A stretch of DNA of 47,629 bases from an uncultured Rhodothermaceae bacterium (GCA_913056335.1 CAJXLX010000012.1:1-47629), one strand, 5' to 3'. Numbered from the stretch's first letter, positions 35,842 to 45,432 are shown. The notes: generated from the sequence alone by a model not told the origin. Numbers and translations are program-made.

Positions 35842-36552
35842 CTACACAGCGCTCGCCTCCCATCCTTCGGTGAAGATGGCATCTTCTGCAACGCCATGCT
35901 CGTCTTTCAACACGTTTTCCGTCTCGACTACCATCGGCGGAATGCCGCAGATGTAGTAGTGCGGGTCGTTGAAGTCATTGCCCAGAGCCTCCTCGATGTG
36001 CGTCTGCACAAAGCCGGTGGGGCCGTCCCATTCTTCATGCGAGAGCGAGTAGAGCACGCGCAGGTTCGCGTGATCGGCCGAGAGATGATCGAGCGTTTCG
36101 CGGTACATGATATCGTCTTGCGTGCGCTCGCCGTAGAGGAACGCCGCCTGCCCCGTGCCGTCGCGCAGGTACTGCTTTAGCATCGCAATCATCGGCGTGA
36201 TGCCAGTGCCGGTCGACAAGAACACCACGTCGCGGTTGGTATCGCGTAGGTGCAGGTTGCCACCGGGTGGAATGATCTCTATCGTGTCGCCCATCTCACG
36301 TTCATCCATGTAGGTAGACAGCGTGCCGCCGTCGTACGTTTTGATGCCGAGGGCCAGCGTATCGGTGCCAGGCAGGTTGACAGGAGTGTACGGGCGCTGC
36401 ACCAGATCGCCATCTTGCTCAAACGCAATGCGGACGTGCTGTCCGGGTGCGTAATCGAACGTGTGGTGTGGCGCCTGCAGCACATACTGCTTTACGCGCG
36501 GCGTCATCTGATGGATGGAAGTCAGCGTCGTTGCAATGGTGTCATCGGGCAT
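35842..36552 (-). CDS. FAD-dependent ferredoxin-NADP reductase-like protein
   Basis: A 236-residue flavin reductase of the FNR superfamily. It has the FAD-binding motif RPYTPVN (53-59) and the NAD(P) motif GTGITPM (115-121), then YICGIPPMV near residue 203. It lacks a ferredoxin domain, so it likely moves electrons between NAD(P)H and a separate carrier or hydroxylase. Length is close to that of minimal bacterial FNRs. The ATG at 36552 is chosen over the open frame to 36657, which runs through the spacer. Confidence 0.9.
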   Translation of the reverse strand: MPDDTIATTLTSIHQMTPRVKQYVLQAPHHTFDYAPGQHVRIAFEQDGDLVQRPYTPVNLPGTDTLALGIKTYDGGTLSTYMDEREMGDTIEIIPPGGNLHLRDTNRDVVFLSTGTGITPMIAMLKQYLRDGTGQAAFLYGERTQDDIMYRETLDHLSADHANLRVLYSLSHEEWDGPTGFVQTHIEEALGNDFNDPHYYICGIPPMVVETENVLKDEHGVAEDAIFTEGWEASAV

Positions 36553-36726
36553 AGCGAAACGCGGTTGGATACGTAGTAGAATGATGCATATAAAGCGTAT
36601 CCGTACACGAAACAGGCGGCCTCCGTATCCCCTGTGTGCCCCACTTCGATGTAACAATCTTCGCAGAACAACTCGCGCACCGATGCGGGCAGCGCAGCCT
36701 CAACGACCCGAGGCCGTGCGGCATAA

Positions 36727-38193
36727 TCAGCAGGCTTCCGATGAACGCAGAAGCTGCACGGTGACGGTGGTCCCCTGTTCGGGTGCAGACTCGATATGCA
36801 GTGTGCCACCATGCCAGCGCACAATCTGATCGACGAGCGACAGCCCAAGTCCGCTGCCGTCTACTTGTGTGGCATGCATCGACGCAGCGCGGAAGAAGCG
36901 ATCGGTGGCCTGTGCCTGCTCGTCTTCGGTCATGCCTACCCCCGTATCCGACACAACCAATGCGGCTGTTTCGTGGTCATGCACGCGCACCGTCACCTCA
37001 ATGCGTCCCTGTCGCGTGTACTTCACAGCATTGTCGAGCAGATTCGTCACGACCTCGCGCAGCATTTCGGGCGCTCCGGCTGCGGGCACTGATTCTGGCG
37101 CGTTGACCACGAACGCAACGTCGCGCTTGGCGGCGGCCTCGCAAAACGCGGGGGCCTCCGCCCGCACCAGTGCCGCCAGGTCGACCGTGGTGTCGGGGCC
37201 GGGCTGATCAGCCCGGTCGATACGCGCGAGCGTGAGCAGGCCCTGCACCATCGCAATGAGATGACTGATCTTGCGGCGCGCCAGTTGCAACGTCTCGCGG
37301 TAGTCCTCGGCCTCACGCGGACGCCGCAACGTGACGTCGACGTGCCCTTGCAGCACGGTAAGCGGCGTTTTGAGTTCATGAGCAGCGCTCGCGGTAAAAC
37401 GGCGCATCTCGTCGAATGCCGTTTCGAGGCGGTCGAGGAGCGTATTCAGCGTAGCCGCCAGCTGCGCTGTTTCGCGATCCGACTCCGCTGGAACCGTAAT
37501 GCGTGTGTTCAGCGCATCGGCAGAGATGGTCTTCGTGGCTTCGGTAATGGTTTCGAGTGGACGCAGCACGCGCCCGGCCACCCACCAGATGAGCGCGCCC
37601 AGCCCCATCAGCACAACGAGGAGCCCGCCGCCGAGCCCGAACGCCACCCGCCGATGCAGCTGCTGCCGCCCCGGATCCCGACGGGCCAGTTGCACGATGC
37701 CAATGGGCGTGCCGTCGGTATTGCGAATGGGCCGCACCATGTAGTAGAGCTGCGTGTCCTCCACCTGCACGGTACGCAGCGGAGCGTATGAGCGCCCGAG
37801 GGGCGTGGGCTTGTCCAGCAGTTGTTCCGGGTAGGCGTCGTCGGGGAAGGCCGCAATGTTTTCGGAGGCGCGGACCAGTTCACCGTCCGTGTTAAAGACC
37901 TGCAGAAAGAAGGGATCGACGTGCTCACCACGGAAGAGGTGGTGCGGCTCGTTCCATGCATAGGCATCGGCATGCAGCGTGCCACCGGGTCCGACGACCT
38001 GAGCCAGCACATGCTCCGTCTCGGCGCGCAGCACCTGGTGAGCTGTGTGGTTAAACCACGCATATGCCCCCAGCCAGATAAGCCCAGCCAGCCCAGCCAG
38101 TGCCACCGCCAGTGCACTGCCAATGGTAAGTAGCAGTCGCTGCCGGAACGTAGGCCGGGTGGGCAGAGCCGCTGTGGTAGACGAGTTCGCCAT
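36727..38193 (-). CDS. Two-component sensor histidine kinase
   Basis: A 488-residue membrane sensor kinase. Two membrane helices (about 20-45 and 183-207) enclose a periplasmic domain (about 46-182), followed by a HAMP domain, the dimerisation domain with phospho-His272 in the H box AAHELKTPL, and the ATPase domain with the N box NLLDNAVKYT, the G box SDTGVGM and GSGLGLSLVDQI. It is encoded 32 bp after its response regulator and divergent from the efflux operon, so a metal or other efflux substrate is the likely signal; this is context only. It resembles CusS/CopS-like kinases in architecture. Confidence 0.95.
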   Translation of the reverse strand: MANSSTTAALPTRPTFRQRLLLTIGSALAVALAGLAGLIWLGAYAWFNHTAHQVLRAETEHVLAQVVGPGGTLHADAYAWNEPHHLFRGEHVDPFFLQVFNTDGELVRASENIAAFPDDAYPEQLLDKPTPLGRSYAPLRTVQVEDTQLYYMVRPIRNTDGTPIGIVQLARRDPGRQQLHRRVAFGLGGGLLVVLMGLGALIWWVAGRVLRPLETITEATKTISADALNTRITVPAESDRETAQLAATLNTLLDRLETAFDEMRRFTASAAHELKTPLTVLQGHVDVTLRRPREAEDYRETLQLARRKISHLIAMVQGLLTLARIDRADQPGPDTTVDLAALVRAEAPAFCEAAAKRDVAFVVNAPESVPAAGAPEMLREVVTNLLDNAVKYTRQGRIEVTVRVHDHETAALVVSDTGVGMTEDEQAQATDRFFRAASMHATQVDGSGLGLSLVDQIVRWHGGTLHIESAPEQGTTVTVQLLRSSEAC

Positions 38194-38225
38194 GGGAAGG
38201 CATGGATGCGCTTAGATGGATGTGC

Positions 38226-38936
38226 TCAGGAGGCACTGGCATTGCTTGTCGGAGCGAAGCGATATCCTACGCCTCGCACGGTCTCGATGCATGCATCGCA
38301 GCAGGCGGTTTCGTTCAGCTTATTGCGCACGTAAGCCACATATACATCAATGAGATTGGTGCCCCGGTCGAAGTCGTGCCCCCACACGTCGCGATGGATC
38401 TGCGCACGCTGTAACGCCTCGCCAGGATGCGCCATGAAGTAGGCCAGCAGGTCGAACTCCTTGGGCGTAAGGTTTAGGGCCGTGCCGTTACAGATGCAGG
38501 TGTGTGCAGCACGGTCGAGCCGCAGGTTTCCAGCACGTAGCACGTTGGACGCGGCCTCCCCATCGGGAGAGGCGGCCCGGCGGAGCAGCGCTTCTACGCG
38601 AGCCAGCAGCTCGTCAAAGTCGAACGGCTTAGGTAGGTAGTCATCGGCACCGGAGCGCAAGCCGGCCACGCGATCTTCGACCGCATCGAGCGCAGTCAGC
38701 ATCATCACGGGCAGGTGCGGCAGGCGATCACGCACCTGGTGGAGCACCTCCATGCCCGATATGCCCGGTAGGCGGATGTCAAGGAGCACCACATCGACCA
38801 AAGACGTGCGCAGCTCGTCCAGCGCCTGCTCGCCCTCAGTGACCCAGGTCACCACGTATCCCTCTTCGGTCAGTCCACGCTGAATAAACGAGGCGATGTC
38901 GGCCTCGTCTTCGACAAGTAAAACGTGCGCATCCAT
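38226..38936 (-). CDS. OmpR/PhoB-family response regulator
   Basis: A 236-residue response regulator. The receiver domain has the acidic pair at residues 10-11, the phospho-acceptor Asp53 in LLDIRLPG and conserved Thr and Lys (MLTALD, LPKPF). The C-terminal winged-helix domain (about 135-230) has LTPKEFDLLAYFMAHPGE, RAQIHRDVWG and RNKLNE. It is the partner of the adjacent kinase. The 192-bp region before it holds four 11-bp-spaced direct repeats that fit its DNA-binding mode, so it probably controls the divergent efflux operon and perhaps itself. Confidence 0.96.
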   Translation of the reverse strand: MDAHVLLVEDEADIASFIQRGLTEEGYVVTWVTEGEQALDELRTSLVDVVLLDIRLPGISGMEVLHQVRDRLPHLPVMMLTALDAVEDRVAGLRSGADDYLPKPFDFDELLARVEALLRRAASPDGEAASNVLRAGNLRLDRAAHTCICNGTALNLTPKEFDLLAYFMAHPGEALQRAQIHRDVWGHDFDRGTNLIDVYVAYVRNKLNETACCDACIETVRGVGYRFAPTSNASAS

Positions 38937-39017
38937 ACTGAAGTTTGCTGTTGTGGAACGGGGGTATCATACGGATTGCACACGTGAGGTGCCTCCTTAT
39001 TCCGCCCCGACTGCCTC

Positions 39018-39057
39018 CTCTAATCGTTCTCTAATGCGTCTCTAATCGGGCTCTAAT
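39018..39057. promoter_or_regulatory. Four CTCTAAT direct repeats at 11-bp spacing, response-regulator site
   Basis: CTCTAAT occurs at 39018, 39029, 39040 and 39051, exactly 11 bp apart, in the 192-bp space between the divergent response regulator and the efflux operon. OmpR/PhoB-family dimers bind head-to-tail direct repeats of about one helical turn, so four units fit two dimers. The repeats end 71 bp before the TolC-like gene; a TATAGA at 39094-39099 may be the -10 box, but no clear -35 is placed, as is usual for activated promoters. Confidence 0.75.
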
Positions 39058-39128
39058 GATTCTGTCTATGTGCTTCTTGTACACTGCACCATGTATAGAG
39101 AACCCACCCTGCGTTTTTCCTTCTTGCT

Positions 39129-40502
39129 ATGCACCGTGTTTTGATGTTCTCGCCCACTTTGTGGCATTCGCATAGGCACGGGTTGCCTCTTGTGGTTCTT
39201 ATTGGCGTGCTGGCGCTTCTTAGTGCCTCTCCCGTGCAGGCCCAACCCCGTGCGCTGCCTGACTCACTCACGCTGGAGGCGGCGACCTCCCTGATGATGG
39301 CGCACAACCCGGGCTTACGGGCTGCACGAGCCGATGCCGACTACGTGGCACGCAACGCACGTGATGCTGCACTCTGGCCCAACCCGTCCGTGCAAGCGGC
39401 GCAGACGAGCATCCCGCTTCCTACGGGCGGCACCGAGCGCGAAACGGAGTTGGGCCTTACGCAAACGCTCCCGTACCCCGGCGGCAAACGTGCCCAGCGC
39501 CGCGCCGCCACGTACACGTCCGAAGCCGCCCAGTTTTCGTATCAGGAAGCGCAGGCGCAGGCGTTCCACGAGTTGCGCACGCGCTACCTTAACGTAGCCG
39601 CCGCCGAAGCGCGGGTGCAGGCCCTGCAGCAGCTCACCGATGCTGTGGGCAAAGCCGCCCACACCGCTGACGTACGCTACGAGGAGGGCGACTTCAGTCC
39701 GTTCGGGCGCGCTCGAATGCGCGTAGCGGTATCCGACTTCGAGAACGCCTTGGCCGATGCCCAGGTCAGCCGCCGCAACGCCCGCCTGCGTCTGGCCGCC
39801 TATATTCTGCCGGACAGCACCATGCAGGCAGCCGCCCCCGAAACCCTCATAACCTACACCGTCGCCGCCACCCTGCAGGCCCCAGCGTTCGACGCAGAGT
39901 ACGATGCGCTACGCACCCAAGCCCTGGCGCAGCGCGGACTGCTCAACGCAGCCGAGGCGCAGGTGGATGCCCAGCAGCAACAGCTTAGCGCCGCCCGGCT
40001 CGGGCGCATCCCCGACGTCACCCTCTCGCTCGGACCCGTCATGCGCGACCAACCGGGCGGTACGGAATGGGGCTATCACGCGGGCATCAGCATTGGCTTG
40101 CCCATGTGGGACACCGGACGCACGCGCGTTCGCGTCCAAGAGGCGCAGCAGCAACGCGCACAGGCCCAGCGGGCCGATGCACAGCGCGCTGTCGAGGTAG
40201 AACTGCGCACGGCCTACACCGAGGCCCAGAGCTACCGCAATCGCATCGACCAGCTCTCCGGCGAGGTGCTTGCTTCGACCGACTCGCTGCTCCAGCAGGC
40301 CCAATACGTCTACGAAGAAGGCGAACTGAACCTGGTCGGTCTGCTGGATGCGATGGAAGCCGCTCGCTCCGCCCAGCTGCTCCAGATCGACCTGGTTACG
40401 GGCTACCTGCATCGCCTTTCCGCTCTCGAATACGCGATGGGCGTGCGCCCCACCGACACGCCGCCCCTGCTTCCTGCTGCCCGCCTGGAGCCTGCTGACT
40501 AA
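39129..40502 (+). CDS. TolC-family outer membrane efflux channel (CzcC/CusC-like)
   Basis: A 457-residue TolC-type protein with a signal peptide (cleavage near PVQA/Q, residue about 38) and two structural repeats of helix-rich sequence (LTLEAATSLMMAHNPGLRAA... and the late LRTAYTEAQSYRNRIDQL, VYEEGELNLVGLLDAMEAAR). It forms the outer-membrane channel and periplasmic tunnel of a tripartite pump. It is the first gene of the plus-strand unit; the adaptor starts 53 bp after its stop. No lipobox is seen, unlike CusC. Confidence 0.92.
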   Translation: MHRVLMFSPTLWHSHRHGLPLVVLIGVLALLSASPVQAQPRALPDSLTLEAATSLMMAHNPGLRAARADADYVARNARDAALWPNPSVQAAQTSIPLPTGGTERETELGLTQTLPYPGGKRAQRRAATYTSEAAQFSYQEAQAQAFHELRTRYLNVAAAEARVQALQQLTDAVGKAAHTADVRYEEGDFSPFGRARMRVAVSDFENALADAQVSRRNARLRLAAYILPDSTMQAAAPETLITYTVAATLQAPAFDAEYDALRTQALAQRGLLNAAEAQVDAQQQQLSAARLGRIPDVTLSLGPVMRDQPGGTEWGYHAGISIGLPMWDTGRTRVRVQEAQQQRAQAQRADAQRAVEVELRTAYTEAQSYRNRIDQLSGEVLASTDSLLQQAQYVYEEGELNLVGLLDAMEAARSAQLLQIDLVTGYLHRLSALEYAMGVRPTDTPPLLPAARLEPAD

Positions 40503-40555
40503 CACAGCCGGTGGGTTTCTCCTCATTCTTCTATCGCCCTACTGCTTCCGTGCCC

Positions 40556-41662
40556 ATGCCTGTCCGCTCTCTGCCTCTGCTTGCACTGCTCTTTTTTGCT
40601 GTTGGATGCAGCAGCAATGCGCCGCCCCCGACCAATGACGCCACCGCTGAAGACGCGTCGCCGCCAGATCAGATTACGCTGACTGACGCAGCGCGCAGCG
40701 AGCTCACCATTACCACCGTGACCGTCGAAGAGCGCCCCATCACGAGCCACCTATCGCTCCCGGCGCGTGTGCTGCCCGAAGCGAATCAGCAGGCGTACGT
40801 CACGTCGCTGATTCGCGGGCGGGTCGACGCGCTGCATGTAGGCGTGGGGGCGCAGGTTGAGCAAGGCCAGGTGCTGGCCGAAGTCACGGCCCCCGGACTC
40901 AGTCAGCGCGTTGCGGCGCTACGCCAGGCGCGCGATGAGTTGGATCGCCAGCAGCGTTTGCAGGAGCGCGGCGTCGGACTCACCAAGAACCTGACCGCTG
41001 CCGAACGCGACTGGGCGATGGCCCGGCAGGAGCTGCGCTCCATTGGCGTGCGCGCCGACCGAATCGAACGCGTGGCACGGGGCGAAGAGGACCTGAGCAC
41101 CCTGCCTATGGAAGCGCCCATCAGCGGCACCGTGCTCGACCGGATGGCGGTCTTGGGCAGCCCAGTGGATGAAGGCATGGAGCTATTTTACGTGGTCGAC
41201 CTGCAGCCCATCCGCGTGGTAGCCGACGTGTTCGAGCGCAACCTGGATCGGGTCCGCGAAGGACAGGAGGTTACCATCAAGACCCCCGTGAATCCAGACC
41301 GCGAATACCGGGGCACGATTGCCCAGCTGGTGCCGCAGGTGGATGCCGAGCGCCGTGCCGTAAGCGCACGCATCCGCCTTAGTAACAGCGACGGGTCGCT
41401 GCGTCCCGGCATGTTCGCCACAGTGCGCGTAGCCATCACCGGGGCCGCCGAGCCTGCACTACCCGCTGATGCCATCATGACCGACGAGCGCGGCACCTAC
41501 GTGATTGTCGAGGACGGCAACCATGCCTACCGCCGCCAGGATGTCGACGCGCCCGCCGATGCCGAGGGCACCGTGGTCGTGCGCGAGTTGGCCCCCGGCA
41601 CGCATGTCGTCATGGACGGGGCCTTCCAGATCATGAGCGCTATCGACAACCAGCAGGTCTAA
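40556..41662 (+). CDS. RND periplasmic adaptor, lipoprotein (CzcB/CusB-like)
   Basis: A 368-residue membrane fusion protein. An N-terminal lipobox (ALLFFAVGC, Cys18) anchors it to the inner membrane face. A lipoyl-like half-motif (RGRVDALHVGVGAQVEQGQV) surrounds a coiled-coil hairpin (about 130-180), and the beta-barrel domain (PIRVVADVFERNLDRVREGQ) follows. It links the pump to the TolC-like channel. The ATG at 40556 begins the lipoprotein signal; the open frame upstream to the GTG at 40511 overlaps nothing useful. It is 68 bp before the pump gene. Confidence 0.92.
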   Translation: MPVRSLPLLALLFFAVGCSSNAPPPTNDATAEDASPPDQITLTDAARSELTITTVTVEERPITSHLSLPARVLPEANQQAYVTSLIRGRVDALHVGVGAQVEQGQVLAEVTAPGLSQRVAALRQARDELDRQQRLQERGVGLTKNLTAAERDWAMARQELRSIGVRADRIERVARGEEDLSTLPMEAPISGTVLDRMAVLGSPVDEGMELFYVVDLQPIRVVADVFERNLDRVREGQEVTIKTPVNPDREYRGTIAQLVPQVDAERRAVSARIRLSNSDGSLRPGMFATVRVAITGAAEPALPADAIMTDERGTYVIVEDGNHAYRRQDVDAPADAEGTVVVRELAPGTHVVMDGAFQIMSAIDNQQV

Positions 41663-41730
41663 CAGCTTGGCTGGCTGCCAATGCTGATACGACGTTGCGA
41701 TTCCCTGCATCACCCTGACCTCAACCCCCT

Positions 41731-44700
41731 ATGTTCGACGCCCTTATCAAGTCTGTTGTCAAGCAGCGCGTACTCGTTCTGCTTCTTACCGCGGCGCTGG
41801 CCGGGTGGGGGCTCTACAGCTGGCGTGCGGTGCCGCTGGATGCCTACCCTGAGCTCACAAACAAGCAGGTCCAGATCCTGACAGAGGCGCCGGGCCTTTC
41901 GCCGGTAGAGATGGAGCAGTCGGTAACCTATCCCATCGAAACGAGCATGGCCAGCCTGCCGGGCGTTGTCGAAAACCGGTCGCTGAGTCAGTTCGGGCTG
42001 AGCGTGGTTACCCTCGTGTTCGAAGAGGATACCGACATCTACTTTGCACGGCAGTTGGTCTTCGAGCGGCTTAGCCAGGTGCGCGATCAACTCCCCGGCA
42101 CTGCCCAGCCTGCCATGGCCCCTGTAACCACCGCTCTGGGCGAAATCTACCAGTACGCCCTCCGCGACGCTCCCGGCGACGCGCACACGTACTCTCCCCG
42201 TGAGCTACGTACCATGCAAGACTGGATCTTGCGGCCCGAGCTGCGCACCGTTCCTGGCGTGGTAGAAGCCAACTCGCTGGGCGGGTTCGTGAAGCAGTAT
42301 CACGTGCTGTTCAATCCAGAAGCGCTTGTCAACCAGGGCATTACGCTCGACCAGGCGTATGAGGCCCTGCGCCAGAGCAATCGAAACGCCGGCGGCCAAT
42401 ACATCGAGCGGCGCGATCAGCAGTTTGTCGTGCGCGGCATCGGGCGGCTGGGGGCGGAGTCGGGCAACGTGATAACCGACATCCAGAACACGGTAATCAC
42501 CAGCCGAGGAGGCACGCCCGTTCTCGTGAGCGATGTGGCCGATGTGGAAGTCGGCTCGCCGATGCGAAGCGGTGGCGCTTCGATGAACGGCGAAGGCGAA
42601 GTCGTTACCGGCATCGTGCTGATGCAGCGCGGTGCCAATGCCCAGGAGGTCGTGGAGAACGTCGAATCCAAAATGGAAGAACTGAAGCAAACGCTTCCTC
42701 CGGGGGTGCAGGTCGATGTCTTCTACAACCGCAACACCCTCGTGCTGGAGGCCATCGACACGATCACTGGCAGCCTGATGATTGGCGTTCTGCTCGTCGT
42801 TCTCGTGCTCCTGACGTTTCTCGGCGACTGGCGCTCGGCGCTCATTGTAAGCCTCATTCTGCCGTTGACGGCGCTTATCACGTTCATTCTGATGTACTAC
42901 TTTGGCTTCAAGGCCAACCTGATGAGCCTTGGCGGACTGGCCATTGGGCTCGGCATGTTCGTGGATGGGGCCATCGTGATGGTAGAAAACATCTACCGGA
43001 TGCGCGAAGAGAACCCCGACGAGTCGATCGGGCTCATTGTGGTGCGTGCTGGCAGCGAGGTGGCGCGGCCTATCGCCTTTGCTGTAGGGGTTGTCATCGC
43101 GGTGTTCTTGCCGCTCTTTACCCTGCAGCAGATGGAGGGCCGCATGTTCAGCCCGCTGGCCTTCACAGTTTCGTTTGCGCTGCTGGCCTCCCTCTTCCTG
43201 GCGCTCACCATGGCTCCCGCGCTTAGCTCGTACCTGCTAAAGAACGTAGGCTCAGGTACAGCGGGCTTCTTTAGCTCAAATGGAAAGCAGAAGGCTGCAG
43301 CGGGTGATGCGGCAAGAGACGACATTACAGAGGACGACGCTGCCGAGCGCAATCCGGTTGTGCGTTTCGCCAAGCGGATCTACCGCCCGCTGCTCGATGG
43401 CGCGCTCCAGCGCACAGGCTTGACGCTCGCCCTTGCTGGCGCCACCCTGGCTGTGGGCATCGGCGTCTACACAGTCACCGGCTCCGAGTTTGCCCCGCAG
43501 ATGGAAGAGGGCGCCATCGCTATCCAGGCCGCCATGAAGCCGTCGGCAGCCCTCAGCACCACCCAGCGCGTGCAGTCGCAGGTGGAGGCAGCGCTGCTGG
43601 AGTTTCCCGAAGTAGCGGATGCGGTGAGTAAAACCGGACGCCCCGAGGTGGCCACCGACCCAATGGGGCAAGAACTCTCAGATATGATCGTGAACCTGAC
43701 CCCGCGTGACACGTGGCGCTACGACTCGAAAGAGGCGCTCGTGAACGCGCTCCGCGAACGGCTCGACCAGGTGCCGGGCGCCCGGTTCTCGTTTACCCAG
43801 CCCATCGCGCTGCGCCTCGACGAGATGGTCAGCGGCGTAAAGAGCCAGGTCGCCGTCAAGATCTACGGCGAGGACCTCGGCGAACTGGAGCGGCTGGGCA
43901 ACGAGGTCGCCGATGTGCTGCGCTCCGTTCCGGGCCATGCCGATGTGGCCCCCGAGCAGGTGGCCGGTTTCGGCTACCTGGAGGTCGACATCCGCCGTGC
44001 CGATGCCGCCCGCTATGGGCTCTCGGTGGATGCAGTGCAGCGCACGCTCGCCCTGGCCGTCGGGGGCGAGCGCGTTACCGAAGTGCTTGAAGGCGACCGC
44101 CGCTTCGACCTCATCGGCCGGTTTGCCGATACAGACCGCAACTCCGCCGAGGCCGTCCGGAACGTCCCGCTGTTCACACCAGACGGGACGCAGATCCGGT
44201 TGCAAGACGTAGCCACCGTGCGCCTCACGCAGGGGCCGGCGCAGGTAAGCCGCGAGCAGGGGAAGCGCAAGCTGACCGTCGAATCTAACGTAACCGGACG
44301 TGACATTGGCAGCTTTGTGGAGGAGGCGCAGTCCGCCGTACAGGCACAGGTTCGCCTGCCTCCCGGCTATTTGGTTGACTGGGGCGGACAGTTTGAGAAT
44401 CAGGAGCGCGCCAACGACCGCCTCTTGCTGATTCTGCCGATTACGCTGGCTATTGTGTTCATGCTGCTGTACATGACGTTTAACTCCGTCAAGCAGGCGA
44501 TGCTTATTTTTCTCAACATCCCCGTTTCCGTAGTCGGCGGCATCGTGGTGCTGTGGGCGATGGGCTTGTACATGAGCGTGCCAGCTTCAGTCGGATTTAT
44601 TGCGCTGCTGGGCATCGCCGTGCAGAACGGCATCGTGATGATCTCCTTCATCGACGAGTTGCGGATGCAGGGGCGGTCGTTCTACGACGCGGTGCGCGAG

Positions 44701-44976
44701 GGCGCGATGCTACGCCTCCGCCCCATCCTAATGACCGGCATGACCACGCTGCTGGGCCTGCTGCCTCTGCTGTTTGCCACCGGCATCGGCTCCGACGTGC
44801 AACGTCCGCTTGCGGCGGTGGTGGTGGGCGGGCTCTTCACGCTGCTGGCTTCCACGTTGCTTCTGCTTCCCACGCTCTACGTGCTGTTCAACCCGTCGGC
44901 GCAGCCTACCTCCGAGATCGATCAAGCCGTGGAATCTGCCGAACCCGCCTCTGCTTCCAGCCGGGCGAACGGTTAA
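41731..44976 (+). CDS. RND efflux pump inner-membrane subunit (CzcA/CusA-like)
   Basis: A 1081-residue proton-driven RND transporter with twelve membrane helices and two large periplasmic loops. The N-terminus has LPLDAYPELTNKQVQI in all but one residue, followed by GLSPVEMEQSVTYPIE, typical of the heavy-metal group. Helix 4 carries FVDGAIVMVEN, with Asp412 in place of the proton-relay Asp of CzcA, but the upstream DFG motif of CzcA is replaced by IGLG. The residues aligned with the CusA Met clamp are not all Met; RLDEMVSGVKS resembles the CzcA-like Glu instead. Substrate is therefore open: divalent metal, Cu(I)/Ag(I) or organic compound. Insertion at about 515-545 is acidic. It lies between the adaptor and a PII-like gene. 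Confidence 0.93.
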   Translation: MFDALIKSVVKQRVLVLLLTAALAGWGLYSWRAVPLDAYPELTNKQVQILTEAPGLSPVEMEQSVTYPIETSMASLPGVVENRSLSQFGLSVVTLVFEEDTDIYFARQLVFERLSQVRDQLPGTAQPAMAPVTTALGEIYQYALRDAPGDAHTYSPRELRTMQDWILRPELRTVPGVVEANSLGGFVKQYHVLFNPEALVNQGITLDQAYEALRQSNRNAGGQYIERRDQQFVVRGIGRLGAESGNVITDIQNTVITSRGGTPVLVSDVADVEVGSPMRSGGASMNGEGEVVTGIVLMQRGANAQEVVENVESKMEELKQTLPPGVQVDVFYNRNTLVLEAIDTITGSLMIGVLLVVLVLLTFLGDWRSALIVSLILPLTALITFILMYYFGFKANLMSLGGLAIGLGMFVDGAIVMVENIYRMREENPDESIGLIVVRAGSEVARPIAFAVGVVIAVFLPLFTLQQMEGRMFSPLAFTVSFALLASLFLALTMAPALSSYLLKNVGSGTAGFFSSNGKQKAAAGDAARDDITEDDAAERNPVVRFAKRIYRPLLDGALQRTGLTLALAGATLAVGIGVYTVTGSEFAPQMEEGAIAIQAAMKPSAALSTTQRVQSQVEAALLEFPEVADAVSKTGRPEVATDPMGQELSDMIVNLTPRDTWRYDSKEALVNALRERLDQVPGARFSFTQPIALRLDEMVSGVKSQVAVKIYGEDLGELERLGNEVADVLRSVPGHADVAPEQVAGFGYLEVDIRRADAARYGLSVDAVQRTLALAVGGERVTEVLEGDRRFDLIGRFADTDRNSAEAVRNVPLFTPDGTQIRLQDVATVRLTQGPAQVSREQGKRKLTVESNVTGRDIGSFVEEAQSAVQAQVRLPPGYLVDWGGQFENQERANDRLLLILPITLAIVFMLLYMTFNSVKQAMLIFLNIPVSVVGGIVVLWAMGLYMSVPASVGFIALLGIAVQNGIVMISFIDELRMQGRSFYDAVREGAMLRLRPILMTGMTTLLGLLPLLFATGIGSDVQRPLAAVVVGGLFTLLASTLLLLPTLYVLFNPSAQPTSEIDQAVESAEPASASSRANG

Positions 44977-45030
44977 CATTGCCCCCTTTGCATCACTCCC
45001 GTATGCCTCCCACCGCCATCCGATACGCTT

Positions 45031-45369
45031 ATGCAGATGATAGTTGCTTACATCCGACCCCGCATGCGCGACGCCGTAGTCGACCAGCTTCGGAAGATGA
45101 ACGTGCCGGGGGCCAGCCTGAGCACCGTCGAAGGCTTTGGACACGAGGCCGGCCCGGAGGGCAAGCGCACGTATGACGAGGCGGTCACGCCCTACGTCAA
45201 AAAACTCAAGCTGGAAATCGTCTGCCACGACGACCGCATCGACGAGATTACAGCGGCCATTGCCAACTACGCCCGCACGGGCCGCCGAGGTGACGGGAAA
45301 ATCTTCGTGCTCCCCGTCCGCCATGCGCTCGACATTCGCACGCCTCGCACAGGCCTCGATGTCATTTGA
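45031..45369 (+). CDS. PII-family signalling protein, efflux-linked group
   Basis: A 112-residue PII-like trimeric protein. The B loop TGRRGDGKIFVLPV (83-96) and C loop IRTPRTG (102-108) are as in GlnB/GlnK, so nucleotide binding is likely. The T loop (about 36-55) differs: the YRG signature with the uridylylated Tyr51 is absent, so control by GlnD is not expected. PII variants beside CzcA/CusA-type pumps form a recognised separate group (PII-NG) of unknown function. It starts 55 bp after the pump stop. Confidence 0.88.
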   Translation: MQMIVAYIRPRMRDAVVDQLRKMNVPGASLSTVEGFGHEAGPEGKRTYDEAVTPYVKKLKLEIVCHDDRIDEITAAIANYARTGRRGDGKIFVLPVRHALDIRTPRTGLDVI

Positions 45370-45432
45370 CCGGCATCTTGCCGGCAGATGGTGCCTTCTG
45401 TGTTCTTTTAGCCATTTAAACGCACAATCGCC

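Noticed and set aside
36522-36848. Minus-strand frame of 108 residues with an RELFCEDCYIEV segment between the histidine kinase and reductase genes
   Set aside because: It overlaps both neighbours, has no good start in the spacer and no recognised family. A short GTG-started version remains a weak possibility.
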